From Gracilaria vermiculophylla (taxonomy: Eukaryota > Rhodophyta > Florideophyceae > Gracilariales > Gracilariaceae), in assembly GCA_019155205.2 (NCBI GenBank), contig JAHNZQ020000227.1, forward strand, positions 637,039 to 701,038: a stretch of 64,000 nucleotides of DNA, written 5' to 3'. The position numbers and the translations under genes were made by a program. This document shows, piece after piece, positions 1 through 10,363 of this stretch. The notes beneath the pieces are model-generated. The model saw only the letters and a list, made by a program, of their open reading frames with translations. It made no database searches and was not told the origin of the DNA. Position 1 is the stretch's first letter. Every line of letters starts with the position of its first letter.

Positions 1-1857
1 GCGGGCGGGCGGTGGGCAACGGCCACGCGGCGCGCGCGGCCAATCGGAAATGGCGCGAGGGCGCGTTTCAGTTGTTGTGCGGAGGCGGTGGGCACGACAT
101 TTAAAACTTTTTGCGCACACTTTTGGTGGCGCATTGGCATGGATGTGTGCGCACGTTGGCTTGCAGGCCGGGTATGAAACAAAACGCCGTCGCTGCAAAC
201 ACGTCTGAAACGAGCGAAATTCAGATGGGTGCAGGAAGCAGCCCCTGTTGCACCTGAGCCATTGGCGGCGTGGCTGCCACGCGCTGCCACGCGCGTTTGC
301 GCGCTGCTGGAGAGGGTTGCACGTACAGCGCGGCGCCATTGATTTGTGGACACGTGCGCAGCGGTGGAATGGCTTGCGAGAGCAAAGCACAGGGCGCATC
401 CGTGCGCACGCAAGTTTTTACAAGAAATCAGATGACGATCTGAAGCCATGCAAAGGGCAACCTCCAATTGCAGGTTGCCCTGTGGGCCAGGATGCTTTCA
501 ACATGGGAGCATGCGGTGCATTTGAGGCAGCACCGCCATCACAAGCGCACGCAAAAAAAGGGTATATATACAACCAAGTTCGTTCCTATTAGATGAAAAG
601 TTTGGTGTTTTGACGCCACGTATTACACGTTGGTGACGCTGAGGGACAGGGAAAAGTTTTCTTGAAGCGGTGAAAACTTATGTCGCAGCGAAAACATGGG
701 CGCTGGCGCGTTGAACTCGGCGCGCACTTGGTGCAATTAACTTTCACGATTACATTCCAATGCGTTTAATTGTGGTTCGCAGCGGCTGTGCACGTGTACG
801 TGCTGGACACGCAGGCGAGCAAGGGCGGGCGACGTATTTTGATTGCAGCTCGCAACTGCGGGGCTTGGATGAGAGCGGCACAGCAGGGCAAACTCAATGG
901 GGGGGGGGAGGGGGGGGGAAGGCGCGAGAGCGCGCGGCCGTCTGGCCAATAGGCAGGCGGTGAGTCGCAGAGGAAAAACCTTTTTCCGCGGCGCCAGTAA
1001 AATGCAAACTTTGCATGCGATATGCGCGGCGCGGCGCGCGTGACAACAACAAACCGACGCAGGCGTTGGCGAACCACGTGACAGGACGTCGCGCCGCGCG
1101 CCCAATGCGCTTCGCACGCGCGTCCGTGCGCGAGCCGGCGCCGAACCCTACCGCGTCACCGCGTCACGCCGGACGCCGCTGCAAGTGCGCGCGCCCCGCC
1201 CCTGCCTGCCGCTTAGATACGCTTTCTCCGCCGCTGCCGCCACTGCCCTCCGCTGACGTTCCCGCACCCGCGTCGTCCACGCCCACCCCCCTCCCGCACG
1301 TGATACTTGCCTCCGCTATTGCTCGTCCGTCGTCCCTCCGTGCCGCCCCCTCCCCCATTGCGCAACCTGCTTGCGCTCGCGCCTCTTCCCCACCGCCGTT
1401 GCGAAATAGCACGTACCGCAACTGCCCGTCCCCGCCCCCGCCCCCTTCCCACATCTTTTACTGCTCCAGCAACCGTTACGCGCTTCAATATCGCTGCTGC
1501 GCCCCGTCGCGGCTGAGTCATTCCCGCTCTTTTCTCGAATACTCTCCCCCGACCACCCCCCTCCCGCGCTACGTCCCCAACCGTACCGCCTTCCCCAACC
1601 TTGCATTTCCCTCCCCACCACAATATTAACCGTTTCCTGCCTGCCGTTCTCCTTTGCTACTCCACACCAAATTAGCCTCTCCCGCGCACCCGCTGCCGTC
1701 TCGCCCGTGGCGCAAACCGATTGCCCCCGCATCTTCAACATCATCCACCATCTCCACCCTTACCAACCCCTCCGACCGCGTCGAACGAACGACGCGCGGA
1801 GAACAATCACCACCGCAAGCATGTTGGTGCCCAGACCGCCCGAACGGTAGCTCCCGA
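1..1857. other. Intergenic/upstream region, no supported gene
   Basis: No reading frame here looks like a conserved protein. The stretch is GC-rich and compositionally skewed: an interrupted G run lies near 900-919 and a strongly pyrimidine-rich (C/T) tract spans about 1170-1640, just upstream of the first gene, consistent with a promoter or 5' leader. A TATATATA sequence sits at 563-570. Several frames are open only because of the base skew, and their translations are low-complexity Pro, Arg, Ser or Gly strings. Confidence 0.5.
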
Positions 1858-2829
1858 ATGGCTAACCATCATCCATATACCACCACTCAACCCGCCGCGC
1901 CGCGCACCTTCCCCAGCGCCTGCGCTGCAAACGATGCGGCCACCACACACCTTGACAGCGACCGCGTGGGCAACATCATCGAGTACCTTCTCACAGCTAC
2001 TCACCACCACCGCTCCATGCCCGTCATTGCCGCCGGCTCCCTGCAATCGCTCGGCGCCGCGCACCGCCACGCTTCACACGCTCAAATCTGCGATGACTCG
2101 TTGAGCACGCGCGCCGAGCGAGTGCGCGCCTCCCTGCGCAACTCCCGCTCACTGGCTGGTATCCTCGCCGACAGCCGCCCGCTTGGCGACGCTCTGCAGC
2201 CTTTCCTCAAACCGCACCCCACCTCTGCGTACGACGCCGTCGCCTTCCTGCACTCCTTCGGCGTCGCCGGCCCTACGGACGACCAATGGCACGCCCTGTT
2301 CTTCGCGTCGCTGGCCGCGCACCTCAGGGTCGAGGATCTCGTCGTTCTGTGCGCTTGCGCTGCTTGCGGCGTCACCGACCTGGCTCAGCCTGTCCCCGAG
2401 TGCGTTGCAACCGCCATTTTTGGCGCTGCCGGACTTCCAAGCACGGAGCAAAAGGTTTGCGACCTGTATGACACTTGGTTGCTTTCGGAACATTTCTTCG
2501 AACGCCTTCTCGAGCTCCACATCGGTTCCGCCGCAGACGGCTGGTTCATCAACGTCCACGACGGCGGCTGCACGGTGCGCGTGGGTGACGGCGAGTGGAA
2601 TATCCCCGATGAGCTGTGCCCCACCGCTGTCACCGATGCATGTGCCAAGATTGTGGTGGCCTCCGTCGTGCCCAACATTGTGCACCACGTCTCGCTGATG
2701 ATCAGCTACGGTGGGCGGGAACGCGTGCACCAACTACTGCAATGTAACCTGGTGCAGTTCTTGCACGCGGCAGTCGTGCATTCGAAGACCGTTTTGTATG
2801 AGCGCATTCTCAGAGCGTTTGAGGGCTGA
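1858..2829 (+). CDS. Hypothetical protein, 323 aa, unrecognised
   Basis: This is a single open frame. The first in-frame ATG is at 1858; the frame is open further upstream but only with non-ATG starts. The first 25 or so residues are low complexity (His, Thr, Pro, Ala), and the rest has ordinary globular composition with Cys, Trp and alternating hydrophobics. The middle reads like helical repeats (segments around FFASLAAHLRVEDLVVLCAC), and the C-terminal third has a short beta-rich stretch (GWFINVHDGGCTVRVGDGEW). I recognise no family, catalytic motif, signal peptide or clear membrane span. Codon use is GC-rich like the neighbouring genes. It could carry upstream exons. The chance that it is a real gene is good because the frame is long, non-repetitive and ends cleanly; the function is unknown. 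Confidence 0.6.
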   Translation: MANHHPYTTTQPAAPRTFPSACAANDAATTHLDSDRVGNIIEYLLTATHHHRSMPVIAAGSLQSLGAAHRHASHAQICDDSLSTRAERVRASLRNSRSLAGILADSRPLGDALQPFLKPHPTSAYDAVAFLHSFGVAGPTDDQWHALFFASLAAHLRVEDLVVLCACAACGVTDLAQPVPECVATAIFGAAGLPSTEQKVCDLYDTWLLSEHFFERLLELHIGSAADGWFINVHDGGCTVRVGDGEWNIPDELCPTAVTDACAKIVVASVVPNIVHHVSLMISYGGRERVHQLLQCNLVQFLHAAVVHSKTVLYERILRAFEG

Positions 2830-5111
2830 CGTGTCGTTTGCACTGCTAGTGACGCTATCCGCGGGTTTCTTTTGTCCATATGATCAACAGAGGTGGGACG
2901 GGCTATGGGTAGCACACTCTTATGTAGATATATTTGAGATGTACAGGACTGTATGTATCTTTGAACACATCTCCTCTGCGTGTTCAGAATAGGGTTGGGC
3001 AGTAGGGAGGGTCTTGCGGCTAGTGTGGACTGCCTTTCACTCTGCTCCGTGGTGTGCATAGCGGATGTGCTCCCAAGCATTTAGCGAGGCGGACGGGGTT
3101 TTCGTCAGTTTCCAAACTGTTCGTGCTTGTAAAACAAGCTTTCCGCTCCACTGACGATACAGCGCTGGGCTGACTAAACGTCGATCTGTGATACATAAAG
3201 ACGCAAAGAATGGAGATGCTCGCACTTGAAAAATCAGCGCTCTGACTGCACAGTGGCGCCCATCCACAGACCTGCTGTTACCTTCTCGGGTTTACTCTGT
3301 GGTTTACTCTGTGTGCCAGCGTCACGAGGAATCATGGCGATGACAGGCAGTCGTAAACTGCACGGGTCGCCGCGTTTTGCTCTGCTCCGCAATCAAGAAG
3401 ATTCCGCCAGGAATAATGGTCAGCGCACAAAGTCGCGAATGCGGAGGGAGTGTGTGGCGGCGAAAGCCTTTGGCCAGCGGTTGGGCAAGCGAGGCAGCCG
3501 GGGTGCGGGTGGTTAGGGGCAGTTTCAGCGTCAACACGTGCCCAAAGTGAGCAGTATGACGTGGCAAGCGCTTAGGTGCGGAGGGGATACGGCTTTGCGC
3601 GGCAGCGCAACAGGGATGTGTTTGCTACGTTGCGAGGGGTGTGGCTGTATGTGAGCGAGGTTGAGCGGCGGCGTGATGGGATGAAACGGTGAAAAGCCGA
3701 CATGGAACGTATGGAATGTAAAGAACAGAGCGAATGAGACAACATTTCAAAGAAAACGTGTTCGTGGGGTCGAGTGCAGCTGCGTCGCGTTCCAACGGAA
3801 GGCGGCTTTTCAGCGTCGGGAGGCGCATGAAGTGAATGTTGTCACCATTCACCGCTCTGCACACCCCGTTGTTGATCAAAATACTAGGAGCTGTTGAATT
3901 GAAGGTAGTGCGGGCGAGGGTTACGTCGATGAACAACATGTGGGCAACGCTGTGAGGTGCAGAAGGGCTTTTGCGGATCGCGCAAGTCGAGCAACTCGTA
4001 GAAAAGAGCTGTTTGGAACTGGTGGTGCAACAATTCAACACGAACTGAAACGGGCGTTGTGCAGTTGGCGCTTATGGTGAACGGCAGCTCGCAGCGGGGA
4101 TATCGGAGTATGCACGGCGTGTGGTCTGTTCACATCCTTGAATTGTCGTTGAGGTGCGACGAGCGGCTGGTGCAAGAGCGCAACTGCGGCGCACACCGCC
4201 GTGCGATGCGCGCGTGGACGGCGAGCGTGCAAGTCGGAGCGGCCACGACGCACAGATCAGGTGGGCGTGTGTGTGGGCGTGTGTGTGGGCGTGTGTGTGG
4301 GCGTGTGTGTGGGCGTGTGTGTGGGCGTGTGTGTGGGCGTGTGTGTGGGCGTGTGTGTGTGTGTGTGTGTGTGTGTATGCAAAACGGGAGGGCGACAAGG
4401 AGAAAGAGAGCAACGGGTGGAAGAGCAATGGTGTTTTGCGCGGTGGCCATGTGGGGGTTGCGACCACGACGCAGCACCTGAACACGTCACCGAAATGGCG
4501 GCTGGCAGTGGAACGAGCTGCTACGGCGCGACAAGGGACGCGCAGGCCAGCGCGTTGACAAATCATTTTCCATCGGTCGTCTGCTTCGCCAACGTCATGG
4601 TTGTGAACCACTACTGGGAGCCGTCTGGCGCAAGCAACGAGCGCGAGCGCGTGCGAAACGGGACACCCCAAGTGCGGCGCACCCACGGTTCAGGCCGGCG
4701 TTTGGCAAGCAGCCATGCCCCCCTTTTTCACGCACTGTGCTACACAAATCGCCTGCAAAGCTAAATACGTGGCGGTGCGTCCCGAGAGACAGCGACTGTG
4801 CTCCATTCACTGATGCGCTGTTGTTTTCCCAGTTTTAGGTGCTAAATCTTCTGCCCGTGTTCCACTAATGGCTCACTATTCCGCTACTCACGCCGCTCAC
4901 AGCCTTTCATTTGGCTGCCATCAATCGCTTCCCCTTTCATCTCTCCGCAGCCAGCTACTTCCGTTCAACCCCTGCAGCTGCTCGCAGTCCGCCACCGCCT
5001 GCGCTCCGCTTTCCCACGAGGCCGTCACTCATCTGCTCCACCCGCAACAGCCTGTCGCTCAACTCCAACCTCTCAACATTCTTTATCTTCTTTTCTGTGC
5101 CCGTTTCCCCA
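2830..5111. other. Intergenic region with minisatellite
   Basis: I see no gene between the unrecognised protein and the CLC channel. The only clear structure is the 12-bp tandem repeat at 4261-4376. Long frames crossing that repeat translate to alternating Val/Cys/Gly or His/Thr strings and are repeat artefacts. The last 200 bases before 5112 are C/T-rich and probably hold the promoter and leader of the channel gene. Confidence 0.5.
4261..4376. repeat. 12-bp minisatellite plus GT microsatellite
   Basis: Eight perfect copies of the unit GTGGGCGTGTGT run from 4261 to 4356 and pass directly into a pure GT run up to about 4376. The unit looks like an expanded GT microsatellite broken by a GGGC insertion. 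It lies in intergenic DNA about 740 bp upstream of the CLC start. Confidence 0.95.
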
Positions 5112-8100
5112 ATGTCGCAGCCATGGAACTCAACGTCTGCGGGCGCAACCCGCAAGTCGCGTTCCAATGCATTGGTTGGACACATGGCCCCGGCCGGCTC
5201 GGACGCCCCGGAAACCGCTCCCAGGTGGCTTATTTCGCAACAGGAGCAATTCGTGCGCAGCGGCGGCGCCATGCAGCCACCACCCAAGGCCTGGAAAGTG
5301 CGAAGCGCCGATCAGTCACAGGCCAAGAAGGACGACAAGGAAAATCCAGACGATGATTTCGTCATCGTTGACTTGCTGGACGGCGCCCATGTTTCAACCA
5401 AACCCGCTCAAGCTCACACTCAAAACACCCAAATGACTTCTAACTCTGACTCCATTATCTCCCTTCCCCCACTGGATGCGCGCTCAGCCTCGCAGTGGAG
5501 CGCCCTTAAAGCTGAAGCCCAGGAAGCACGCCGATATCGACGAACGAGGGCGTCAGTGGGTTCGTTTGCCCCTCCCGCTGTCCTTGGTGGCAGGCAACCC
5601 CCTCCCTTGGATGTACCACAGCGACAAACAATGCCTGAAACTTTCGCCGCCGTTCAATGTGCCGCCTCCCCGGCAGAGATTGTCTCTAACCCACTCGCCG
5701 TCCCACCATCGCACCTTGAACATTCCCGCGTTCCTCCCCCTGGCAGGAGGCACCGTCGCCAACCCTCTATAACGGCCGCAGTCCTTGACAATTTTGAACC
5801 TGTACAAAACGCTCCTCCGCCTGGGAGACAGCATGCTCGACCGCCACCTTCAGCCAGCCCACGACCAGATAATTCGGACGCCCCCCGAAACAACATCCCA
5901 TCGGGCAGGCATTATGCCCGACCGCTCGCGTCATCTGGCTCACGACCTGAAAATTTGGATTCTTCGCAAACCCCGTTTCCGCCCGGCAAGCAGCATCATC
6001 GCAACCTCGCTTCAACAACAGCGCGACCAGAAGGAATGGATATGAAATCTTCTCATAGCAAAGAGACACTTTCCATTCTTCATGATTACAGAAAAGGTCA
6101 CCATAGGCGCAATTCTTTTATGACCGGCTCTTTCTGGGATGAGGAGTTGGGCTACGGCTCGAGCGTGAGATCAAGCGAGCGTTCGAAAAGTCATGCATCA
6201 AGAAGGTCTAGAAGACAGCCAGAACACTTTGGCGCCTGGGCATGGCGAAAACCAGCAGAAGAAGATGCTATCATGCCGAGCGGTGCATGGATATACCTTG
6301 CGCTCATAGGTTTCTTTACCTTCTCAATTGCGCTGACTATCAACACCACCGCAAGCTTTATATCCGGCACACTTATCTCAGGTCTGGCATCTCTTTGCGG
6401 TCAGTTGTACGGCCACCGAGCACAAATCCTGGCTCTTGCTGGATTACGAGGCCTATCACTGGCTACCAGCTTCTTGTTGATCCTCAACATCGCGCCTTAT
6501 TATTCAGCTGGCTCGGGGATTCCTGAAATGAAATGCGTCTTGAGTGGGGTGCTGTTGAAGAAGATGCTGAATTGGAGAACACTGTTGAGCAAATCGATCG
6601 GTCTCATTTTCTCTCTTTCAAGCGAGATAAGCATCGGGAGACTGGGGCCTTTCATTCACATTAGTGGCATCACGGCTGCTCTGGTTTCGAAGATTCCGTG
6701 GTTCGAATCTTTAGGAAACAGCGCTCGTTTTCAACTACAGGCATTGAATGCTGCAATGGCTGCCGGAGTTGGCGCGACATTTGGGGCTCCAATTGGCGGT
6801 ACAATGCTGGCAATAGAGATAATGAGCACATATTACTATATTCATTGGCTCCCCATGGCATTGTACTGTTCAATAATGGGTTATTACTTTGTTGTCGCAT
6901 TTGTACAACCCGAAGCGACTGCTTACTTCATCACCAACGTCTCTCTCGACCTTGAGAGTGAATCAATCCAGAAGCTCGCTACGTATGTGGTGCTTGGGGC
7001 GCTATGCGGCCTGCTTGGGGCCGCTCTGGTTGAGTTCACAAAGCTGGCGTTCCAGTTCAGGAGAAATTACTTCAAGAACAATACCCCTGTCATTACCACC
7101 ACCATGGTTTTCATGTTTGCATTATTTCATTCGCTAGTATGTGCTTGGGTGGGAGGCGTTCTAGAGGCTGGGCAGAAGGATGGGGTCACCCAGCTATTCA
7201 ACAAGAGAGAAGGGAAAGATTTATGGCTGACCGACATCTGGGAGCCGTTTCCATACGACCATTTGAACACATGCTTCGCGCTAATGATTGCGACGTCTGT
7301 GAAATTCTTTCTGACTGCGCTTTCACTCGTTATGCCAGTCCCTGCTGGCACATTCATGCCCATTTTTGAGATTGGAGCACTTTTTGGTCGAGCCTTTGGA
7401 GAGCTGTTATCCGGCATCTGGTTTATTACCTGGATTGACGTGCGCGTCACTGCGATAATCGGTGCTGCCGCTGTAACTGCTGGTACTCTGCACACGACAG
7501 CTGTGGCGGTGGTCATGCTCGAATTGACCAGAGAAGCCATCGACGTTCTTCCGTTGGCAGTCGGAGTCATCGTTTCCTACGGCGTTTCGAAACATTTGTG
7601 CTCTGACCTGTTTTCCGAACTCATCAAGATTCGGCGCCTTCCTTTCATCTTGGGCCTGCGAGAGCGGTACCCGTCAGAGAACAAGCAGTTTTTCGATGAT
7701 GCTGCTTCCGTGACGGCCAAATCATGCATGGCCAAGGATTTTCCATTCGTGACCCCGGAGAGCACAAAAGGCGATGTGCATAGAATGCTGACTCAAGGGG
7801 GAAAACCATGGATCACCTGCGCCTTCTTGAGTGACGTGGATGCAAGAAGACTGTGGGGCACGGTGTCGCAGAGAGCGCTCTGGGACGCAATAGGAGATGG
7901 CACTGGACAGCAAAACTCGGCGGGTGGAGATGAAAATGCGTACGGCACGTTTGACGGCGAATTCAGCTGGGAGAATGAGCTGATTCCGTTTTTGAGGGAT
8001 TTCGATCCTGCCATTGGGCACGAGCATGTGGACATGGGCACGATGCAGATATCCGTGCACACGCCGTTTTGGCGGGTGATCACGTACTTCCGCATGCTGT

Positions 8101-8384
8101 CCATGAACACGATGTACGTGGTGCATGATGGGGTAACTGTGGGCAGTGTGAGTCGCGTGCAGGTGATTCAGTACTCCACCATGCTTGAGGAACGTGCGAA
8201 GCGGAAGCGTGCTCAGGAAAACGAGGCTCGGGCTCGCAGAGAGGGCGAAGAACATCGGATGTTGCAGCAGTTCCGTCGCAACCCAATGGGAGGGCGGATG
8301 GCATCACGCCCATCGTTTTCCGATATGCATTCTGAAGCTTATCAAGTTCGGAAAAGCAGACGAAGCGGGCCGAGGTTTAGGTGA
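5112..8384 (+). CDS. CLC-family chloride channel with C-terminal CBS pair
   Basis: An intronless 1090-aa membrane protein of the voltage-gated chloride channel (CLC) family. Residues 1-390 are a long, basic, Pro/Ser-rich and probably disordered extension. The membrane domain starts near 395 and contains the three selectivity motifs: GSGIPE (467-472), GRLGP (509-513) and GTFMP (746-750). The C-terminal cytosolic part (about 870-1060) fits two CBS domains, followed by an Arg-rich tail. In proton-coupled CLC antiporters the second motif is G-K/R-E-G-P and its Glu is the gating glutamate; here it is Leu511. The intracellular proton glutamate is also replaced: the helix reads AIEIMS (E569, I570) where exchangers have EE, as in animal CLC channels. 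I infer passive chloride conduction rather than Cl-/H+ exchange. The start is the first in-frame ATG; an upstream frame is open but has no ATG. Membrane location is unknown (plasma membrane, vacuole or plastid). Confidence 0.93.
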   Translation: MSQPWNSTSAGATRKSRSNALVGHMAPAGSDAPETAPRWLISQQEQFVRSGGAMQPPPKAWKVRSADQSQAKKDDKENPDDDFVIVDLLDGAHVSTKPAQAHTQNTQMTSNSDSIISLPPLDARSASQWSALKAEAQEARRYRRTRASVGSFAPPAVLGGRQPPPLDVPQRQTMPETFAAVQCAASPAEIVSNPLAVPPSHLEHSRVPPPGRRHRRQPSITAAVLDNFEPVQNAPPPGRQHARPPPSASPRPDNSDAPRNNIPSGRHYARPLASSGSRPENLDSSQTPFPPGKQHHRNLASTTARPEGMDMKSSHSKETLSILHDYRKGHHRRNSFMTGSFWDEELGYGSSVRSSERSKSHASRRSRRQPEHFGAWAWRKPAEEDAIMPSGAWIYLALIGFFTFSIALTINTTASFISGTLISGLASLCGQLYGHRAQILALAGLRGLSLATSFLLILNIAPYYSAGSGIPEMKCVLSGVLLKKMLNWRTLLSKSIGLIFSLSSEISIGRLGPFIHISGITAALVSKIPWFESLGNSARFQLQALNAAMAAGVGATFGAPIGGTMLAIEIMSTYYYIHWLPMALYCSIMGYYFVVAFVQPEATAYFITNVSLDLESESIQKLATYVVLGALCGLLGAALVEFTKLAFQFRRNYFKNNTPVITTTMVFMFALFHSLVCAWVGGVLEAGQKDGVTQLFNKREGKDLWLTDIWEPFPYDHLNTCFALMIATSVKFFLTALSLVMPVPAGTFMPIFEIGALFGRAFGELLSGIWFITWIDVRVTAIIGAAAVTAGTLHTTAVAVVMLELTREAIDVLPLAVGVIVSYGVSKHLCSDLFSELIKIRRLPFILGLRERYPSENKQFFDDAASVTAKSCMAKDFPFVTPESTKGDVHRMLTQGGKPWITCAFLSDVDARRLWGTVSQRALWDAIGDGTGQQNSAGGDENAYGTFDGEFSWENELIPFLRDFDPAIGHEHVDMGTMQISVHTPFWRVITYFRMLSMNTMYVVHDGVTVGSVSRVQVIQYSTMLEERAKRKRAQENEARARREGEEHRMLQQFRRNPMGGRMASRPSFSDMHSEAYQVRKSRRSGPRFR

Positions 8385-8844
8385 GACATGAGCCGACAAG
8401 GACTGAGGGGTGAAAGATGGGTGGCATGCAAGGTAGACAGACGGCGGGAGGGGGGGCCGAGGGGGGTGTGTAGGGGGGATTACGACGCGACGAATGGCAC
8501 AGGCTTGGAGGCTGTGCTGAAGATTTTGAGGACCATAGTCTTGCGGTAGATACGGTACCCAAGGCGACAAGGGGGGAACAGTCTTTTACATGTATCAAGA
8601 TAGTGTATGTAGGTAACTGTACGCAAACAAGCAATACTGACTGCCGTAACAACTTTATGCTTACATGCCGACTGTTGCGAAGAGGAGAAATATTTTACGG
8701 TTCGGGGCAATGGGCCGACGCGAAACTGGGAGTGGGAGTCAAGAGTGATGGGCTGCAGTGAGTATTGCACGATGCGTGTCGGTGAGTTGTAGCGAAACAC
8801 GAGGGACGGTGGAGTAGGCATTAGATTAGCTAGTCGACTTGTGG
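8385..8844. other. Intergenic, convergent 3' region
   Basis: A gap between two convergent genes (CLC forward, PP2C reverse). There is a G-rich patch near 8445-8480 and no recognisable gene or RNA; it presumably holds the 3' ends of both transcripts. Confidence 0.5.
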
Positions 8845-9735
8845 TTAAAGACCAGCCTGCGCAGGCGTTTCGCGCGGCTTTCGACGTACGAGCGTGATGG
8901 TGAGGTCATCGATAGGTAATCTACACCTGCCCTTGGCCAACTCGAAGAGCTGGTCAAGCGCGGCTTCAATACCTGCGCCCGCTTCGAAACACTTGTTAAC
9001 GGCATCGACGGCGACCTGGGGGGACACACCTCCGTGCGCATCCCACAGACCGTCTGTGGCCAAGATGACAAAATCGCCTTCGTTGATGGCGAAGGTGGCA
9101 ATTTGAGGGATGGGGACTATGCCGAGTGAGCGCACATCAAGGTCACCGAAGGCCCTGGTGATGGAAATAATCTTGGATGGGGGGTTGTTGGTGTCGGAGA
9201 CGTAACCGTTTGACACAAGGGCGCCGCACTTGAGCACCCTCTGCCTCTCGCTGTCTTCACTGGGGCGGTGGCGAAAACTGACAAGGCTGGCGACGCCGCT
9301 TGATGCGAGCACGACGTCGGAGTCGCCGACGTTGGCGACGGTGCAAGTGTCGTGCTCGACGATGAGCACCGACGCGGTGGTGCCGGCGGCGTGGGCGGTG
9401 GGCTGGGTGTCGACGAGCTCGGCGGTGGCGGCAAAGGCGGCGCGCAGGGCGGTGTGGTGGCGCGTGTCGGCGGGGCCGGGGAGCAACTTGTGCAGGCGGT
9501 CGACGGTGTGGCGCAGGAGGGTGTGGGCGGCGCGCGCGGCTATTGCGTCGCCGTCGGGGCCGTGGCCGTCGAGCACGAGGTACACGAAGGGGGAGGAGTC
9601 GGAGTGTGCGTGCGCATCCTGGTTGGGCACATCGCACTCGTCGTGCAGCGAGCCGACACAGGAGCGCGTGGCGTGCACGATGTGGGGGGAGGCGGTGGAA
9701 GACGTGGCGGTGGTTGCGGTCGCAAAGGCGACCAT
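8845..9735 (-). CDS. PP2C-type serine/threonine protein phosphatase
   Basis: An intronless 296-aa protein, about the size of a bare PPM/PP2C catalytic domain. It dephosphorylates phosphoserine/phosphothreonine with two metal ions. Metal-site motifs are in order: VLDGHGPDGD (DGHG at 56-59), NVGDSD (137-140), TRAFGD (194-198), ATDGLWD (228-232) and a closing DD (276-277) where most family members have DN. The usual NVGDSR arginine after the GDS turn is Asp here, so phosphate contacts may differ. No targeting peptide is obvious; the Thr/Ala-rich first 20 residues could be a weak organelle signal. The ATG at 9735 is the first in frame. It is divergent from the PQ-loop gene, about 630 bp away across a GC-rich spacer, suggesting a shared promoter region. 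Confidence 0.92.
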   Translation of the reverse strand: MVAFATATTATSSTASPHIVHATRSCVGSLHDECDVPNQDAHAHSDSSPFVYLVLDGHGPDGDAIAARAAHTLLRHTVDRLHKLLPGPADTRHHTALRAAFAATAELVDTQPTAHAAGTTASVLIVEHDTCTVANVGDSDVVLASSGVASLVSFRHRPSEDSERQRVLKCGALVSNGYVSDTNNPPSKIISITRAFGDLDVRSLGIVPIPQIATFAINEGDFVILATDGLWDAHGGVSPQVAVDAVNKCFEAGAGIEAALDQLFELAKGRCRLPIDDLTITLVRRKPRETPAQAGL

Positions 9736-9825
9736 GCTAGGCGTGGGTGACGCGACGGGGTGTTGGTAGGGCGCAGCCCAAACGGGGGAGGGGATGAGGT
9801 GGCGGCTGCGGCTGCGGCGGCGGTG

Positions 9826-9870
9826 GTGACGGCGGCGGCGGTGACGGCGGCGGCGGTGACGGCGGTGGCG
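9826..9870. repeat. 15-bp GC-rich tandem repeat
   Basis: Three copies of GTGACGGCGGCGGCG (the third with one change) lie in the PP2C/PQ-loop divergent spacer, inside a wider GGC-rich tract. Frames through this tract encode Ala or Pro runs and are not genes. Confidence 0.85.
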
Positions 9871-9917
9871 GCGGCGGTGGCGGTGGCGGAAGCGACGGCG
9901 TCGGCGTCGACGTCGGC

Positions 9918-9965
9918 GTGGGCGTGGGCGTGGGCGTGGGCGTGGGCGTGGGCGTGGGCGTGGGC
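9918..9965. repeat. GTGGGC hexamer repeat
   Basis: Eight perfect copies of GTGGGC lie in the divergent promoter spacer. The unit resembles GC-box sequence and shares the GGGCGTG core with the minisatellite at 4261. It may be only a microsatellite or may influence the bidirectional promoter. Confidence 0.9.
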
Positions 9966-10363
9966 GGCGGAAGCGGCGAAGGCGGTGGCGGAAGCGGCGA
10001 CGGCGACGCGGGCGGGGGGCGACGCTGGCGGCGAGGCAGCGACAATGAAAGCAATAGCAGCGTGGGCGGGAGGGGGGGCGGCGCGGGGATCAGTAAGGGC
10101 GCGTCCGAGGGGCGTATATGGCTTAACGGCGGAGCGCGTCGCGACGGGTGAGCGCCATGCGGCACGACGACGGGCGCCACGCGGCGCGGCGGCGAATAGA
10201 ATGAGTCGCGCGCGCGGTGCTCGGCGCAAACGTGTGGCGCGCACGCGCCACCGCCAGGCTTACACTAGCAGCCGGCGCGGCGCGGCGCGGCGCCGAGCGC
10301 GCGGCGGGTGATGGCGGCGGCGGCGGCGGCGCGGGCGGCGCGCGGCGGCGCGGCGCGGGCGCC

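Noticed and set aside
248..1629. Several 60-200-codon frames in the first 1.6 kb
   Set aside because: Low-complexity composition from GC and C/T skew, mutually overlapping on both strands, and no motif.
4261..4376. CRISPR-like array
   Set aside because: Units are contiguous with no spacers, and the contig is eukaryotic.
4059..4764. Frames crossing the 12-bp minisatellite
   Set aside because: Translations are periodic Val-Cys-Gly or His-Thr strings; a repeat artefact, not a protein.
9760..10311. Long frames on both strands in the PP2C/PQ-loop spacer
   Set aside because: They encode Ala, Trp-Ala, Val-Gly or Pro runs generated by the GGC and GTGGGC repeats; no conserved sequence.
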